Origin: Gemmatimonadota bacterium
Lineage (GTDB): Bacteria; JAAXHH01
DNA length: 64,000 nucleotides
NCBI GenBank assembly: GCA_026705925.1
Contig: JAPOZT010000034.1
Span: 124,001-188,000 of the forward strand
Reading direction: 5' to 3'
In this document: piece by piece, positions 27,601 through 36,732 of the stretch
Layout: the number at the start of each line of letters is the position of its first letter
How positions within the stretch are numbered: the stretch's first letter is position 1
Made by a program: the position numbers and the translations under genes
Notes under the pieces: model-generated
Seen by the model: only the letters and a program-made list of their open reading frames with translations
Told to the model about the DNA's origin: nothing
Databases searched by the model: none

Positions 27601-30600
27601 CCATCAGTGAATCCATGCCAAGGTCGAAAAAACCCACGGTAGGCGCAGGCGTGGACGACAGCCGAAGCACCGATTGCACTTCCCCTTGCAGGAAGGAAAC
27701 CAATACGTTCTCCCGTTCCGCGGAGGGTGTGTTCCGCAGTCGGGTCAGGACGTCATCCGAGGATTCTGGCGCCTCTTCCGCCTCCTCCTGGGCAGCCGTG
27801 AGCAGGTCCTCGAGCAAGGGCGGCCGGCTTTCCGCCGCTTCTTCGAACACGGACCAGTCCATCGCCATGACCACGGAATGGGTTCCATCCTGCCGGACCA
27901 GCCTGTCCAGCGCCCTCAGGCCCTGCTGCGGGGTAAACCAGCGGCCGCCGAGGGCCGCGCGCTGGCTTTCGATCCGATCCTTCTGCTCCGCCGCTTCGCC
28001 GATCTCCGACCAGGCGCCCCAGGCGATGGCCTGGCCCGGAAGCCCCAGCGCCCGTCGGTGGCCGGCCAACTGGTCCAGGAACGCATTGGCCATGGCGTGG
28101 TTCGCCTGGCCCGGGTTGCCCATGACGCCGACCCGGCTCGAGAAGAGCACGAACAGATCCAGGTCCCGGTCCCGGGTCGCCTGGTGAAGGTGCCAGGCGC
28201 CCAGTATCTTGGGCCGCAACACGGTCTCGAAGTTCTCCCAGTGCTGGTTCCCCAGTGCGCCGTCCGACAGCACGCCTACGCTGTGGATCACCCCGCCCAG
28301 GGGAGGCAGTTCCCGGTCCATGCGCTTGAGCATCGCGTCCACCGCGTCCAGGTCCGTCACGTCCGCCAGTTCCACCTGTATCGCCACACCCCGCTCCCGG
28401 AGTTCCTGGATGGCTTCTTCGGCTTCCGCGTCCGGCTGGCGGCGGCCATTCAGCACGATCGTGCCGGCGCCGCGGTCCGCGAGCCAGCCGGCCACCGCGC
28501 AACCGATGCCGCCCAGTCCCCCCGTCACCAGGTAGGTGCGGTCCTTCTTCAATCTGCCGGTGACCAGTGGGGGCGGCGTAACGACGATCTTTCCGAGATG
28601 GCGTGCGGACCGCATGAAGGACAGGGCGGCGCCCGCTTCGGCCAGGGGCCAGCGGCTGTGTATGATGGGTTTAAGTTCTCCTGAAACCAGGCGCTCCATG
28701 ATGCCTCTGAGGACGCGGCCGACCCAGGCGGGGTCGGTCTTCTTCAGTACATCCAGCTCCAGGATGTCGTAGGCCACGTCGGGACGCAGCGCGGCCATCT
28801 CGTCCCCGGTCAGGATGTCGCGCCGGGCCATCTCCACGAAACGGCCATTGGGCTTGAGGCAGGACAGGCTGGCGTCGATGAACCCCTCGCCCGTCAGGCT
28901 GTTCAGGACCACGTCCACCCCTTCGCCATCTGTGGCTTCGAGGATCTCCGGTCCGAACGCCGTCGTGCGGCTGTCGTAAATGTGCTCTACACCCAGCGAG
29001 CGGAGATAGGCCTGTTTCGGAGCGCTTGCCGTGGCATGGACCTCGGCCCCCGCGGCCTGAACCAGCTGGATGGCCGCCAGTCCCACTCCGCCGGCACCGG
29101 CGTGAATGAGCACTTTTTCTCCCGCCTCGAGTCCCGAGTACTCGAAGGAAAGCGCGGCGGATACGAAGGCGCTGGGTACCGTGGCGAGTCCGGAGACGGA
29201 GAAGCCCTCCGGCGCGGGCGCCACGAGATCCCCATGGGTGATCATGAGCGGCGCGAAGGCGCCGAAGCCCAGTCCCACTACGTGATCTCCCACCGAGACG
29301 GACGATACTTCGTCGCCCACCTCGGTGATCACGCCGCACATCTCCCGTCCTAGGAGACCCTCTTCGATGAAGCCGAGGGACCGGAATACATCCCAGAAAT
29401 TGAGCCCCGCCGCCTCGACGGCGACCCGGACTTCGCGGGGTTCGAGCGGGCGCGGCGGGAGCGGTTGTACGAAGGGTTGGTCGAAGACGCCCGCCGGGTC
29501 GGGCGCCAGCACCCATTCCTGGTCTTCCGGAAAGTCCAGGCGACCTGTACTGTCTCCCATTCGAACCAGCCGTGCCACCAGGCGGCCTTCCCGACGGTAG
29601 ACGATGTGGTTCTCCTCGTCCGGGTACATGAGTTCATTGACGAGATCGGGATCCGGCGCCAGTTCCGCGGGATCCAGATCCAGCATCCGTGGTTGCAGAT
29701 GCGGCGCTTCGCGGGCCACCCCCTTGCCGAATCCCCACAGGGCGGCGCCCGCCAGTTCGCCGCCGAGCTCCCGTTCCAGTACCTGGGACCCGCGGGTGAT
29801 GAACCAGACGCCCCTGGCCGGGGTCGAATCGGTGTCGATCAGCCCCTGCACGAGTGCGAGGGCACAGGCTCCTGCACGCTGCACTTCCGCGGCCAGTTCC
29901 AGCGTGGCGGCCTGCGCACCGGGGCCGTCCAGACCGGCCAGGTGTACGACGCCGCTGAGCGGCACGTCCCGCGGCAGGCTTTCGATCAGCGTTTGCCACG
30001 ATTCCCGTTGCCCCCATTCCGCGGTGGTCCGGACGATTCCCGTGCCGTTTGCGGCAGGCAATCCGTCCGCTGCGTCCCCATCCCGCACCAGGTAGACCGT
30101 CTGATTCCGCGCCGCCAGCCCGGCCGCGAGTTCCGCCGCGTGCCCCGCCCGGTCCTCGGCGAGGATCCAGACGCCGGCGGGTTCGGACACCTTCGCCGGA
30201 CCCTGGGCCACGATCACGCCTTTGTCCAGGATCGTGGACGCGTCCGATGCATCCGGCTCGTCCTGACCGTCGGGTCCCAGCACTTCCGCTTCGGCAAATC
30301 CCGCGTCACTGAGGGCCTGCTTCCATATGCCGGGGCCTGCGAGCGCGTGGTGGGGCCGGTAATCGTCGGCGAACCGCCACCAGCCGTCGAGTTGTCCGAA
30401 GGTCAGGTCCATCCAACCCAGTCCGCTGAGGTTCTCGAGTGCGATCAGATGGCCGGACGGCGCCAGCAGATCCCTGCAGTGACCGAGGGTCTCCGTCAGG
30501 TACCGTGTCGCGTGCAGTACGTTCGAAGCGATCAGCAGGTCGTAACCGTGCGGCTCGAATCCCTGTTCGATCGGGTCCTTTTCGATATCCAGCGGGCGAT

Positions 30601-33600
30601 AGTCGATGGCTCCGCCGCGGTCGCCGAACCGGGCTTCCGCTTCGGAGAAGAAACCCGCGGAGATATCGGTGTAGGTGTAGAGGAACCGTCCTTCCGGAAG
30701 CTCGGGCAACACGGACGCGGTCGCGGACCCCGTGCCGGCCCCGACTTCGATCACCCTGAGGCGACGTCCATCCGGCAGTGTGGACACGAGGGCCTGCACC
30801 GCCTCCGTGAGCATCCTGTTCGCGGCCCGCGCGACGGGCGCTTTCAGATAGAGATCGCCCGCCGTCGGTTCTCCGCTGCTGAACAGGAGGGTCAGAGGGT
30901 CCTCTTTTCCGCGAAGCACCTCCGCCAGGGCGAGGCCGGACCGCAGGAACAGCCCGATCTCGATCTGGCCCTGGTCATACCTGTCCTTCATCCAGTCGGC
31001 GAAGGCCTCCAGGTCGGCGGGCATGTGTTCAGGGAGCGGATCCTCCGGACCCACAACCACGCGGAATCCGTCGTCCCGCTCATCCATTACGCCGGATCTG
31101 GCAAGCATCTCGAAGAGCCGGCGAAAGAGGCGGGTGTGTTCGGGCAGGACGCCCAGCGCCTGCCGGAGATCGTCGGGATCCACCACCGCGCCTTCCTCAC
31201 GCTGCCATCCCAGTTCCTCCAGCGACGCAAGTGCGCGGGACCGGGACCATCGCTCCAGGTCCGCCAGCAGGGCGTTCCGGTTCTCCGGATCCACGCCGGC
31301 GTCCGTCAGGTAGCCCGTAAACGACTGTGCGTTGCCCGCGACTTCCGACGGACTCGGAAAGAATCCCGCCGCTTCGATACCCGGAGCCAGGGGGCGCTCG
31401 CGCCAAACGACCTCGTACAGCAGGTCGTTCACGCCTTCGACGGCCGCCAGCAGGGCCGCCCGGGTCGCCCGTTTCACCGTGTATCCGCTCAGGCGGCCGA
31501 CCAGGGCGCCGTTCGGATCGTAAATCCGCATCTCGCCGCTCAGTACTTCCGGCGTCTCGTCCGGATTCGCCTCGGCATCGCGCGAGGATTCGCCCAGCAG
31601 CACGTGACAGACCACCCGGTCCGGCAGCGGCCCCGCCAGCCACATCCGCTCCCAGCCGAAGGGCAGATACGTCGCTCCGCCCTCGGTCTCCGCCACGTTC
31701 CGGGCAACGCCCATGACCTGGAAGCATCCGTCGAGGACGAGCGGATGCACGTCCAGCCCGTCCCTGCCGTGGGCTTCCGGCAAAGCAACCTCCGCCACCG
31801 CCTCGCCCGGCCGGGACCATGCGTTGCCAAGCGTGCGGAAGCTGGGCCCGAGATCGACCCCGGTACTCGCCCGGTGGCGGTAGTAGCCTGCGACGTCCAC
31901 GGGCGAGAGTCCTTCTTTCAGCACTTCCAGGTCGACCTGCCTACCGGTTTCCTGATCCGGAACGCCTTGCGCCAGACGCCCTTCTACGTGCATCGTCCAG
32001 ATACCCTCATTCCCCTTGCTGTAGATCTGCAGGTTTCTTGATGAGGCCGGTTCGGCGGCATCGAGTACGACCTGAATGCTGCGGCCGTTTTCTCCGGTCT
32101 CTTCATCCTCGAAGACCATGGCGTTATGTAACTGCATGTCTTCCAAGGTAATCGGTCCGCTCTGCTCCAGCATCGATACAGCACTCGCCATGGATCCGTA
32201 CAGGGCACCGGGAGCCAGGACGCGATTGAACACACGGTGGTCGTTCAGCCAGGATGGATCCGCGGGGAATATCTCCGTTTCGAACGTGATCTCGCCACGG
32301 GCGGACTCGCGGCGTTCTCCGAGAAGGGGGTGCCCGGCGGCGCTCCGATGCTGCCTGGACGTTTCGACCCAGTGACGCTGGCGCTGGAAGGGATAACCCG
32401 GCAGGGCGATTCTCCGCCTGGATTCCCCGGCGAAGAGTCCCTTGAAGCGAATCGGCTGTCCGGTTTCGTATACCGAAGCTACCGCCCGAAGGAGACTGCC
32501 TTTTTCCGTCTCAGGGGTATCGCTGGAGGGCCTGTTGAGGCTGGGTATGATCGCAGGCGCCGGGGTCTGCGGCGAATCCGGCCAGGCCGAGATCGTCATG
32601 GGCGCCAGGATCGCATGAGGACCGATCTCGACGACCAGGTCCACGCCGAGTGCGGCCAGCGTGCCGACACTCTGTGCGAAAGCCACGGGTTCCCGCGCGT
32701 GCCGTTTCCAGTAGGCCCCGTCGAATGCGTGTTCCGGCTCCACCGCCTGCCCGGTGAGATTGCTGACGACTGCGATCGAGGGAGCATTGACGGTCACGCC
32801 ATCCAGCGAAGCTTCGAGCGCGTCCAGGGCAGGTTCCACCAGCGCGCTGTGGAAGGCCCTGGTGGTGTTTAGCCGTCTTGCGCGGATCCCCACCGACTCG
32901 AAGTGCCTCATGACGGCTTCTATGCCAGGGACCGTTCCGCTTACCACCTGGTGCGACCCGTTGTCCGCCGAGATATTGCACCCGATACCGTCGACCGCTT
33001 CGCTATCGCCTGACGTCTCATTACCGCCGGACGCTTCGTTTTCGTCGGCCGCATCGTTACCGCGGTCCGTGCCGTTCAGCGCTTCCAGTTCGGATGCGAT
33101 CCGGTCCGCGGGTGCAAAGACCGCGGCCATCGCGCCTTCTTCGGTACCGGACAACAGGGTGCCCCGCGTGGCGGCGAACCGCATCCCGTCCTCCAGGCCG
33201 AATACCCCCGCGGCGTGCGCCGCGGCGAGTTCGCCGACACTGTGGCCCATGACCACGGCCGGCTGCACGCCGACGCTCGACCAGAGGGCCGTCAGCGCGC
33301 ATTCCAACGCGAAGAGCGCCGGTTGCTCCCAGGCCGTGTCGTTCAGCGGTCCTTCCGCTTCGTTACGGCCGAACATCACATCCAGCAGCGAGGTCCCGCG
33401 GACCTCCTGGAACACTGCTTCACAGCGGTCCAGTACCGCACGGGCTACGGGCTCCTGTTCGTAAAGGGCCTGTCCCATGCCGACCCACTGGCTTCCCTGC
33501 CCGGTGTAGACGAAAGCGACCTTCGCCGGTTTCAGGGCGTTTTCGATCGGGCCGGCTTCGGTCAGTTCGGTGAGCCGTTCCCGTAATGAATCGATGTCGT

Positions 33601-35335
33601 GGAAGGCCAAGCCCGCACGGTGATCGAAATGGCTTCTTCCCACGCCTGACGTCCACGCCATATCCGAAAGGAGCGCTTCCAGGCCGGCCTCGCCGTCGCC
33701 GGAGTGCGATTCTTCGGCCAGCCCGGTCCGCCCGGTCTGCTGGTCGAGCCAGGAAAGGTATCGGCCGGCCAGTTCGCGTAACGCGTCGTCCGATTTGCCC
33801 GATAGTGGTAGCAATCGGGTCGTGCGCGGTCCCAGGTCATCGGACGGCACAGGCGCGCCAGCCACCGATTCAGGCAATGAAGCGGCCACGGCGACCGGCG
33901 ATCCGGCGACCGGCGATCCGGCGAACTCGCGGACGCTGTCCCGCGCTTCATCCGGCGCGTGGTACTCCTCCACCACGATATGTGCGTTGGTCCCGGAAAT
34001 GCCGAAGGAGTTCACGCCCGCCATGCGGGTGCGCCCGTTCGTGCGCGGCCAGTCCGTCATTTCCGTGGTAACCCGTATGGGAAGGTTATCCCAATCGATA
34101 CCGGGGTTCGGGTCGTGGAAGTGGAGGTGCTTCGGGATCACCCCATGCTTAACCACCAGGGCGGCCTTGATCAGTCCGGCCACGCCCGCGGCCGACTCCA
34201 GGTGGCCCAGATTGGTTTTGACGGAACCCGTCAGCAGCGGATGATCGGCCTCGCGTCCACGGCAGTAGACTTCGGACACGGCGTCGATCTCAATCGGATC
34301 GCCCACGGTCGTACCGGTCCCGTGCGCTTCCAGGTATTCCACGTCCGTTGGCGATATCTGCGCCTGGTCCAGCGCGTCTTCGATCACCCGGATGAGTGCG
34401 GGCGTATGGGGGACGGTCAGGCCCGTACTTGCTCCGCCGTGGTTTATGGCCGAACCGCGGATGACGCCCCAGATCCGGTCGCCGTCGGCCTCTGCCTCGC
34501 TCAGCCGTTTCAGGACCACCACGCCGCATCCTTCGCCCCGTACGTAGCCGTTCGCCGACGCGTCGAAGGTCTTGCACTGCCCATCGGGAGACAGCATCAT
34601 GGAATCGGCGCGCAATTCGTAAATACGGGGATTCAGGAGCGCCTGCACGCCGCCCGCAAGGGCCAGGTCGGCCTTGCCGTGCTGCAGGTCCGACACCGCG
34701 TCATGGATCGATACCAGCGACGACGCGCAGGCGGCGTCCACCGCCTTTACGGGACCCATCAGGCCCAGTACGAAGGCGACCCTGCCGCAGGTGCCGTTGA
34801 GGTTCGTGCCGCTCAGCGCGTAGAGACAGGAGGCCGCGTCGGAGGGCCGGGTGGATTCCAGGACCAGCATGCGGTACTCGTCGTTGCTGATCCCGGTGTA
34901 GACCCCGGTACGGCTGCCTTTCAGGCTGTCCGGGTCGATCCCCGCGTCTTCCAGCGCTTGCCAGCTCGTTTCCAGCGTCATCCTCTGTTGCGGATCCAGC
35001 AGTTGTGCTTCGACCGGCGAGATCCGGAAGAAGGACTCGTCGAACTGATCGATGTCGTCCACGAAGGCGCCGTACCTGCAGCCATCGCTGATGACCGCGC
35101 CTTCCGGGAAGAGCGTGCCGATGCGCCCGGTACCCGATCCGGGGACGCCCTCGGTCACCGCGTTTCCGCCCGTTTCAAGCAGGCGCCAGAACGAATCCAG
35201 GTCCGGTGCGCCGGGAAACCGGCAGGCCATGCCGATGATCGCGATCGACGGTTCGTACACGGCATTCCCCTTTGTCCTGTCCCCGGTTCGACCGGCCGCT
35301 TTCTCGCTCGTCTGTGGTGATGTTTCGATCGACAT
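24641..35335 (-). CDS. Type I polyketide synthase, reducing, one full module plus KS and degenerate AT
   Basis: This protein has about 3564 residues. Domains in order (approximate residues): KS 30-460 (Cys in VDAACASSL, His in EAHGTGTT, NLGHLES); AT 610-915 (GHSVGE); DH 1010-1290 (HRVFNRVLAPG, LDGCFQ); C-methyltransferase 1500-1650 (VIEVGAGTGSA); ER 1900-2210 (HAGAGGVGL); KR 2260-2440 (TGGLGGIG, FSSRVGV, with His at the usual catalytic Tyr, QANHAMAN); ACP 2540-2610 (LGMDSL); KS2 2690-3110 (NCASAL, EAHGAGS, NIGHLES); degenerate AT 3210-3480 (GRNAGE in place of GHSxGE). No thioesterase is present. The start is the ATG after AAAGGG; two upstream in-frame starts are less likely. The gene follows the E2 gene of a 2-oxoacid dehydrogenase and is probably co-transcribed with it. 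The product is expected to be a reduced, methyl-branched chain. Confidence 0.92.
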   Translation of the reverse strand: MSIETSPQTSEKAAGRTGDRTKGNAVYEPSIAIIGMACRFPGAPDLDSFWRLLETGGNAVTEGVPGSGTGRIGTLFPEGAVISDGCRYGAFVDDIDQFDESFFRISPVEAQLLDPQQRMTLETSWQALEDAGIDPDSLKGSRTGVYTGISNDEYRMLVLESTRPSDAASCLYALSGTNLNGTCGRVAFVLGLMGPVKAVDAACASSLVSIHDAVSDLQHGKADLALAGGVQALLNPRIYELRADSMMLSPDGQCKTFDASANGYVRGEGCGVVVLKRLSEAEADGDRIWGVIRGSAINHGGASTGLTVPHTPALIRVIEDALDQAQISPTDVEYLEAHGTGTTVGDPIEIDAVSEVYCRGREADHPLLTGSVKTNLGHLESAAGVAGLIKAALVVKHGVIPKHLHFHDPNPGIDWDNLPIRVTTEMTDWPRTNGRTRMAGVNSFGISGTNAHIVVEEYHAPDEARDSVREFAGSPVAGSPVAVAASLPESVAGAPVPSDDLGPRTTRLLPLSGKSDDALRELAGRYLSWLDQQTGRTGLAEESHSGDGEAGLEALLSDMAWTSGVGRSHFDHRAGLAFHDIDSLRERLTELTEAGPIENALKPAKVAFVYTGQGSQWVGMGQALYEQEPVARAVLDRCEAVFQEVRGTSLLDVMFGRNEAEGPLNDTAWEQPALFALECALTALWSSVGVQPAVVMGHSVGELAAAHAAGVFGLEDGMRFAATRGTLLSGTEEGAMAAVFAPADRIASELEALNGTDRGNDAADENEASGGNETSGDSEAVDGIGCNISADNGSHQVVSGTVPGIEAVMRHFESVGIRARRLNTTRAFHSALVEPALDALEASLDGVTVNAPSIAVVSNLTGQAVEPEHAFDGAYWKRHAREPVAFAQSVGTLAALGVDLVVEIGPHAILAPMTISAWPDSPQTPAPAIIPSLNRPSSDTPETEKGSLLRAVASVYETGQPIRFKGLFAGESRRRIALPGYPFQRQRHWVETSRQHRSAAGHPLLGERRESARGEITFETEIFPADPSWLNDHRVFNRVLAPGALYGSMASAVSMLEQSGPITLEDMQLHNAMVFEDEETGENGRSIQVVLDAAEPASSRNLQIYSKGNEGIWTMHVEGRLAQGVPDQETGRQVDLEVLKEGLSPVDVAGYYRHRASTGVDLGPSFRTLGNAWSRPGEAVAEVALPEAHGRDGLDVHPLVLDGCFQVMGVARNVAETEGGATYLPFGWERMWLAGPLPDRVVCHVLLGESSRDAEANPDETPEVLSGEMRIYDPNGALVGRLSGYTVKRATRAALLAAVEGVNDLLYEVVWRERPLAPGIEAAGFFPSPSEVAGNAQSFTGYLTDAGVDPENRNALLADLERWSRSRALASLEELGWQREEGAVVDPDDLRQALGVLPEHTRLFRRLFEMLARSGVMDERDDGFRVVVGPEDPLPEHMPADLEAFADWMKDRYDQGQIEIGLFLRSGLALAEVLRGKEDPLTLLFSSGEPTAGDLYLKAPVARAANRMLTEAVQALVSTLPDGRRLRVIEVGAGTGSATASVLPELPEGRFLYTYTDISAGFFSEAEARFGDRGGAIDYRPLDIEKDPIEQGFEPHGYDLLIASNVLHATRYLTETLGHCRDLLAPSGHLIALENLSGLGWMDLTFGQLDGWWRFADDYRPHHALAGPGIWKQALSDAGFAEAEVLGPDGQDEPDASDASTILDKGVIVAQGPAKVSEPAGVWILAEDRAGHAAELAAGLAARNQTVYLVRDGDAADGLPAANGTGIVRTTAEWGQRESWQTLIESLPRDVPLSGVVHLAGLDGPGAQAATLELAAEVQRAGACALALVQGLIDTDSTPARGVWFITRGSQVLERELGGELAGAALWGFGKGVAREAPHLQPRMLDLDPAELAPDPDLVNELMYPDEENHIVYRREGRLVARLVRMGDSTGRLDFPEDQEWVLAPDPAGVFDQPFVQPLPPRPLEPREVRVAVEAAGLNFWDVFRSLGFIEEGLLGREMCGVITEVGDEVSSVSVGDHVVGLGFGAFAPLMITHGDLVAPAPEGFSVSGLATVPSAFVSAALSFEYSGLEAGEKVLIHAGAGGVGLAAIQLVQAAGAEVHATASAPKQAYLRSLGVEHIYDSRTTAFGPEILEATDGEGVDVVLNSLTGEGFIDASLSCLKPNGRFVEMARRDILTGDEMAALRPDVAYDILELDVLKKTDPAWVGRVLRGIMERLVSGELKPIIHSRWPLAEAGAALSFMRSARHLGKIVVTPPPLVTGRLKKDRTYLVTGGLGGIGCAVAGWLADRGAGTIVLNGRRQPDAEAEEAIQELRERGVAIQVELADVTDLDAVDAMLKRMDRELPPLGGVIHSVGVLSDGALGNQHWENFETVLRPKILGAWHLHQATRDRDLDLFVLFSSRVGVMGNPGQANHAMANAFLDQLAGHRRALGLPGQAIAWGAWSEIGEAAEQKDRIESQRAALGGRWFTPQQGLRALDRLVRQDGTHSVVMAMDWSVFEEAAESRPPLLEDLLTAAQEEAEEAPESSDDVLTRLRNTPSAERENVLVSFLQGEVQSVLRLSSTPAPTVGFFDLGMDSLMAVELRNRLNRALAGSYTAPNTLVFDYPDISSLATHLMDEIGDAELESGDPESGGGSGNEAAGSEAPAGSGRFAIAPPEAPTGSASGALATPEVPAVPASGAVLRTDNEGIAIIGMACRFPGAPDLNAFWSMLEEGTDAVADVRPDTGSANGSQGGPDRSGAGQSGPDPGGEGWRRAGFIEGIDRFDARFFRVSPLEARSMDPQQRLLLETSWHAIEDAGINPDGLRGSRTGVYTGIASSEYRDLMQGRGDGVNYLGTARSLAVSRVSFLLGLEGPSVPLELNCASALFAVHQAVTSLRLGEVDLALAGGVNTVLSPDITAEMAYLGMLSNQGRCYAFDAKADGFARGEGCGVVVLKRLSDAQADGDRIWGVIRGSATNQNGATAGPTVPNGPAQERVIEDALAQAGVDPAEVDYLEAHGAGSALGDPIEVQAAAAVYGRGRAPDRPLLVGSVKTNIGHLESAAGLAGLIKVVMAIRHRRIPKQLHFEKPNPNVDWNRLPVRVTSEAVDWPAYPARPLRAGVSAFGISGANAHVVVEGYGTGADNVQPAETEIEAAGAPQTVALKLPPGVPEPQRDNERPVARTHRLLPLSGKNPAALRELAGSYLSWLDRYLAAGSRAEPEGELLADMAWTASMGRSHFNCRTGVVFRDVATLREGLKALASNEARSDSVESNSVNVAAAAPKVAFVYDGWDDGWQEIGKRLYDSEPVVRGVLDHCEALFRGETDASLLDPLFDGEGAAHPIDDPAWTDPAAYALQCAITALWSSLNVRPSAVCGRNAGEIAAAQAAGAFTLDEGLRIALARGEIARAMDMRRDVSAAAEASKIRLDGISVSTPSLTIVSGATGERVGPPKMADLDRWIHRTVEGEGSLASQGSSQGSGASARSLADLAVDTLIEISPVSRNASSITEAWPENPADAAANAPVLFGSLAHAADEIDGEEGDGFLQAVKTAYDIGLPVSPGGLFAGESRRRRALPGYPFQRMSFWIR

Positions 35336-35344
35336 GATCATCCC

Positions 35345-35398
35345 TTTCGTCAACTAAGTCTGTTTCGTCAACTAAGTCTGTTTCGTCAACTGGGTCCG
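35345..35398. repeat. 18-bp tandem triplication over the E2 stop codon
   Basis: TTTCGTCAACTAAGTCTG is present twice exactly, then once as TTTCGTCAACTGGGTCCG. On the minus strand each unit brings an in-frame TGA after the E2 gene, and the last unit runs into the PKS ribosome-binding site. Confidence 0.95.
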
Positions 35399-36723
35399 GT
35401 TTGGATGCCATCCGCCTTGCCGAATACCGATTCCGGTGCTTCCGCTAATTGCTTGATCCGCTGCAGGAAGCGGGCGGCCGGCGCGCCGTCCACGATCCGG
35501 TGGTCGAAGGTCAGACTGAGCGTCATCATGCGGCGGACGCCGGTCTCCCCGCTTGATTCGTCGACAACGACCACCCTCGGCGCCGCCCGTCCCAGCCCGA
35601 GAATGGCGCACTGGGGATGGTGTATGATCGGGGTGAAGGCGTCGACGTCATACATGCCCAGGTTGGTCAGGGTGAAGGTACCGCCTTCGATCTGGTCGAG
35701 CGTCAGGCTGCCTTCCCGCGCGTTCTGGATCAGGCTTTTCGTTACTGCGGCAATCTCCGGCAGCGATTTGCCCGAAACGTCCCTGATCACGGGCGCGATC
35801 ACTCCGCCTGTAGTATCCACCGCGATGCCGATGTGGATGCCGTCGTGAAGCACCACCCCGTCGCGCCAGGATGTGTTCATGACGGGATGCTCGGCCAGGG
35901 CGACGGCGGTGATCCCGGCCATCAGATCGTACCAGGACGGGTGGCAAGCATCCGAAATCAAAGACCAAAGTGAGGTTACGTCTGCCTCGGTGTTCAGGGT
36001 GACCGGTGCCGTGGTCTGATGGGATTCGGCCATCCGGCGGGCGATGACCTGCCGCATGTCGCCCTGGCCGGTGTTGGTCTTTCCGAACGTTCCATCCATT
36101 GCGCGATCGATACGCCGGACCGCTTCGTGCCGCCGTTCGGCACCGTGCCCCCGGGCGGCTTTTAGCCCCCTGGCGGCTCCGAGCACATCTCTTTCCACGA
36201 TCCGGCCCGATCGTCCGGTGCCCTGAAGCCGGCGCCAGTCTATGCCCGCGGATTGTGCCGCGCGGCGGGCCCGGGGACTGATGGCGGGGGCGCCGCGTTC
36301 GCGGCCCGTTGCCGCCGGCGTGGCACGTTCGGCTACGTCGCCGGTACCGGGATCCGGGACTGATACCCCTGCGGGCGCCGTTCCCTCCACGGGGTCGACC
36401 GCCGTTAGGCCGACCGCCACGGCACCGCTGCCGGCATCGTCCGCCCTCCCCGCATTCGGATCAAAGGTCTCGAGTTCTGCTTCGGCTACGACGTAACCCA
36501 GGAGCGTCCCCACGGGCACCGTCTGGCCTGGCGGAGGCGATGCATAGGGGATCTTCAGGATGCCGGCCTCGAAAGACTCCACTTCCGCCGCGGCCTTGTC
36601 GCCCTCGATGGTGCATACCATTTCGCCCTTGATCACCGGATCGCCGTCCTTTTTCAGCCATTCGACCAGCGTGCCTTCCTCCATGTTCCAGCCCAACCGC
36701 GGCATGACGATTTCGTAGGGCAT
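35386..36723 (-). CDS. 2-oxoacid dehydrogenase E2 acyltransferase
   Basis: This 445-residue protein has one lipoyl domain at the N-terminus (TIEGDKAAAEVES, lipoyl Lys43). An Ala/Pro/Gly-rich linker leads to a peripheral-subunit-binding domain (ISPRARRAAQSAGIDWRRLQ), and a catalytic domain ends in DHRIVDG (His408, Asp412). It moves the acyl group made by E1 onto CoA. The gene lies nine bases after the E1beta stop, completing the E1alpha-E1beta-E2 order of acetoin, branched-chain or Gram-positive-like pyruvate complexes. No E3 is present, so it would borrow lipoamide dehydrogenase from elsewhere. The downstream PKS suggests the complex may supply acyl-CoA to it. Confidence 0.93.
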   Translation of the reverse strand: MPYEIVMPRLGWNMEEGTLVEWLKKDGDPVIKGEMVCTIEGDKAAAEVESFEAGILKIPYASPPPGQTVPVGTLLGYVVAEAELETFDPNAGRADDAGSGAVAVGLTAVDPVEGTAPAGVSVPDPGTGDVAERATPAATGRERGAPAISPRARRAAQSAGIDWRRLQGTGRSGRIVERDVLGAARGLKAARGHGAERRHEAVRRIDRAMDGTFGKTNTGQGDMRQVIARRMAESHQTTAPVTLNTEADVTSLWSLISDACHPSWYDLMAGITAVALAEHPVMNTSWRDGVVLHDGIHIGIAVDTTGGVIAPVIRDVSGKSLPEIAAVTKSLIQNAREGSLTLDQIEGGTFTLTNLGMYDVDAFTPIIHHPQCAILGLGRAAPRVVVVDESSGETGVRRMMTLSLTFDHRIVDGAPAARFLQRIKQLAEAPESVFGKADGIQTGPS

Positions 36724-36732
36724 GCGCCGTTC

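Noticed and set aside
29465-32041. 858-codon frame antisense to the PKS
   Set aside because: Mirror frame of a high-GC coding strand; no domain or ribosome site, and the PKS frame has all motifs.
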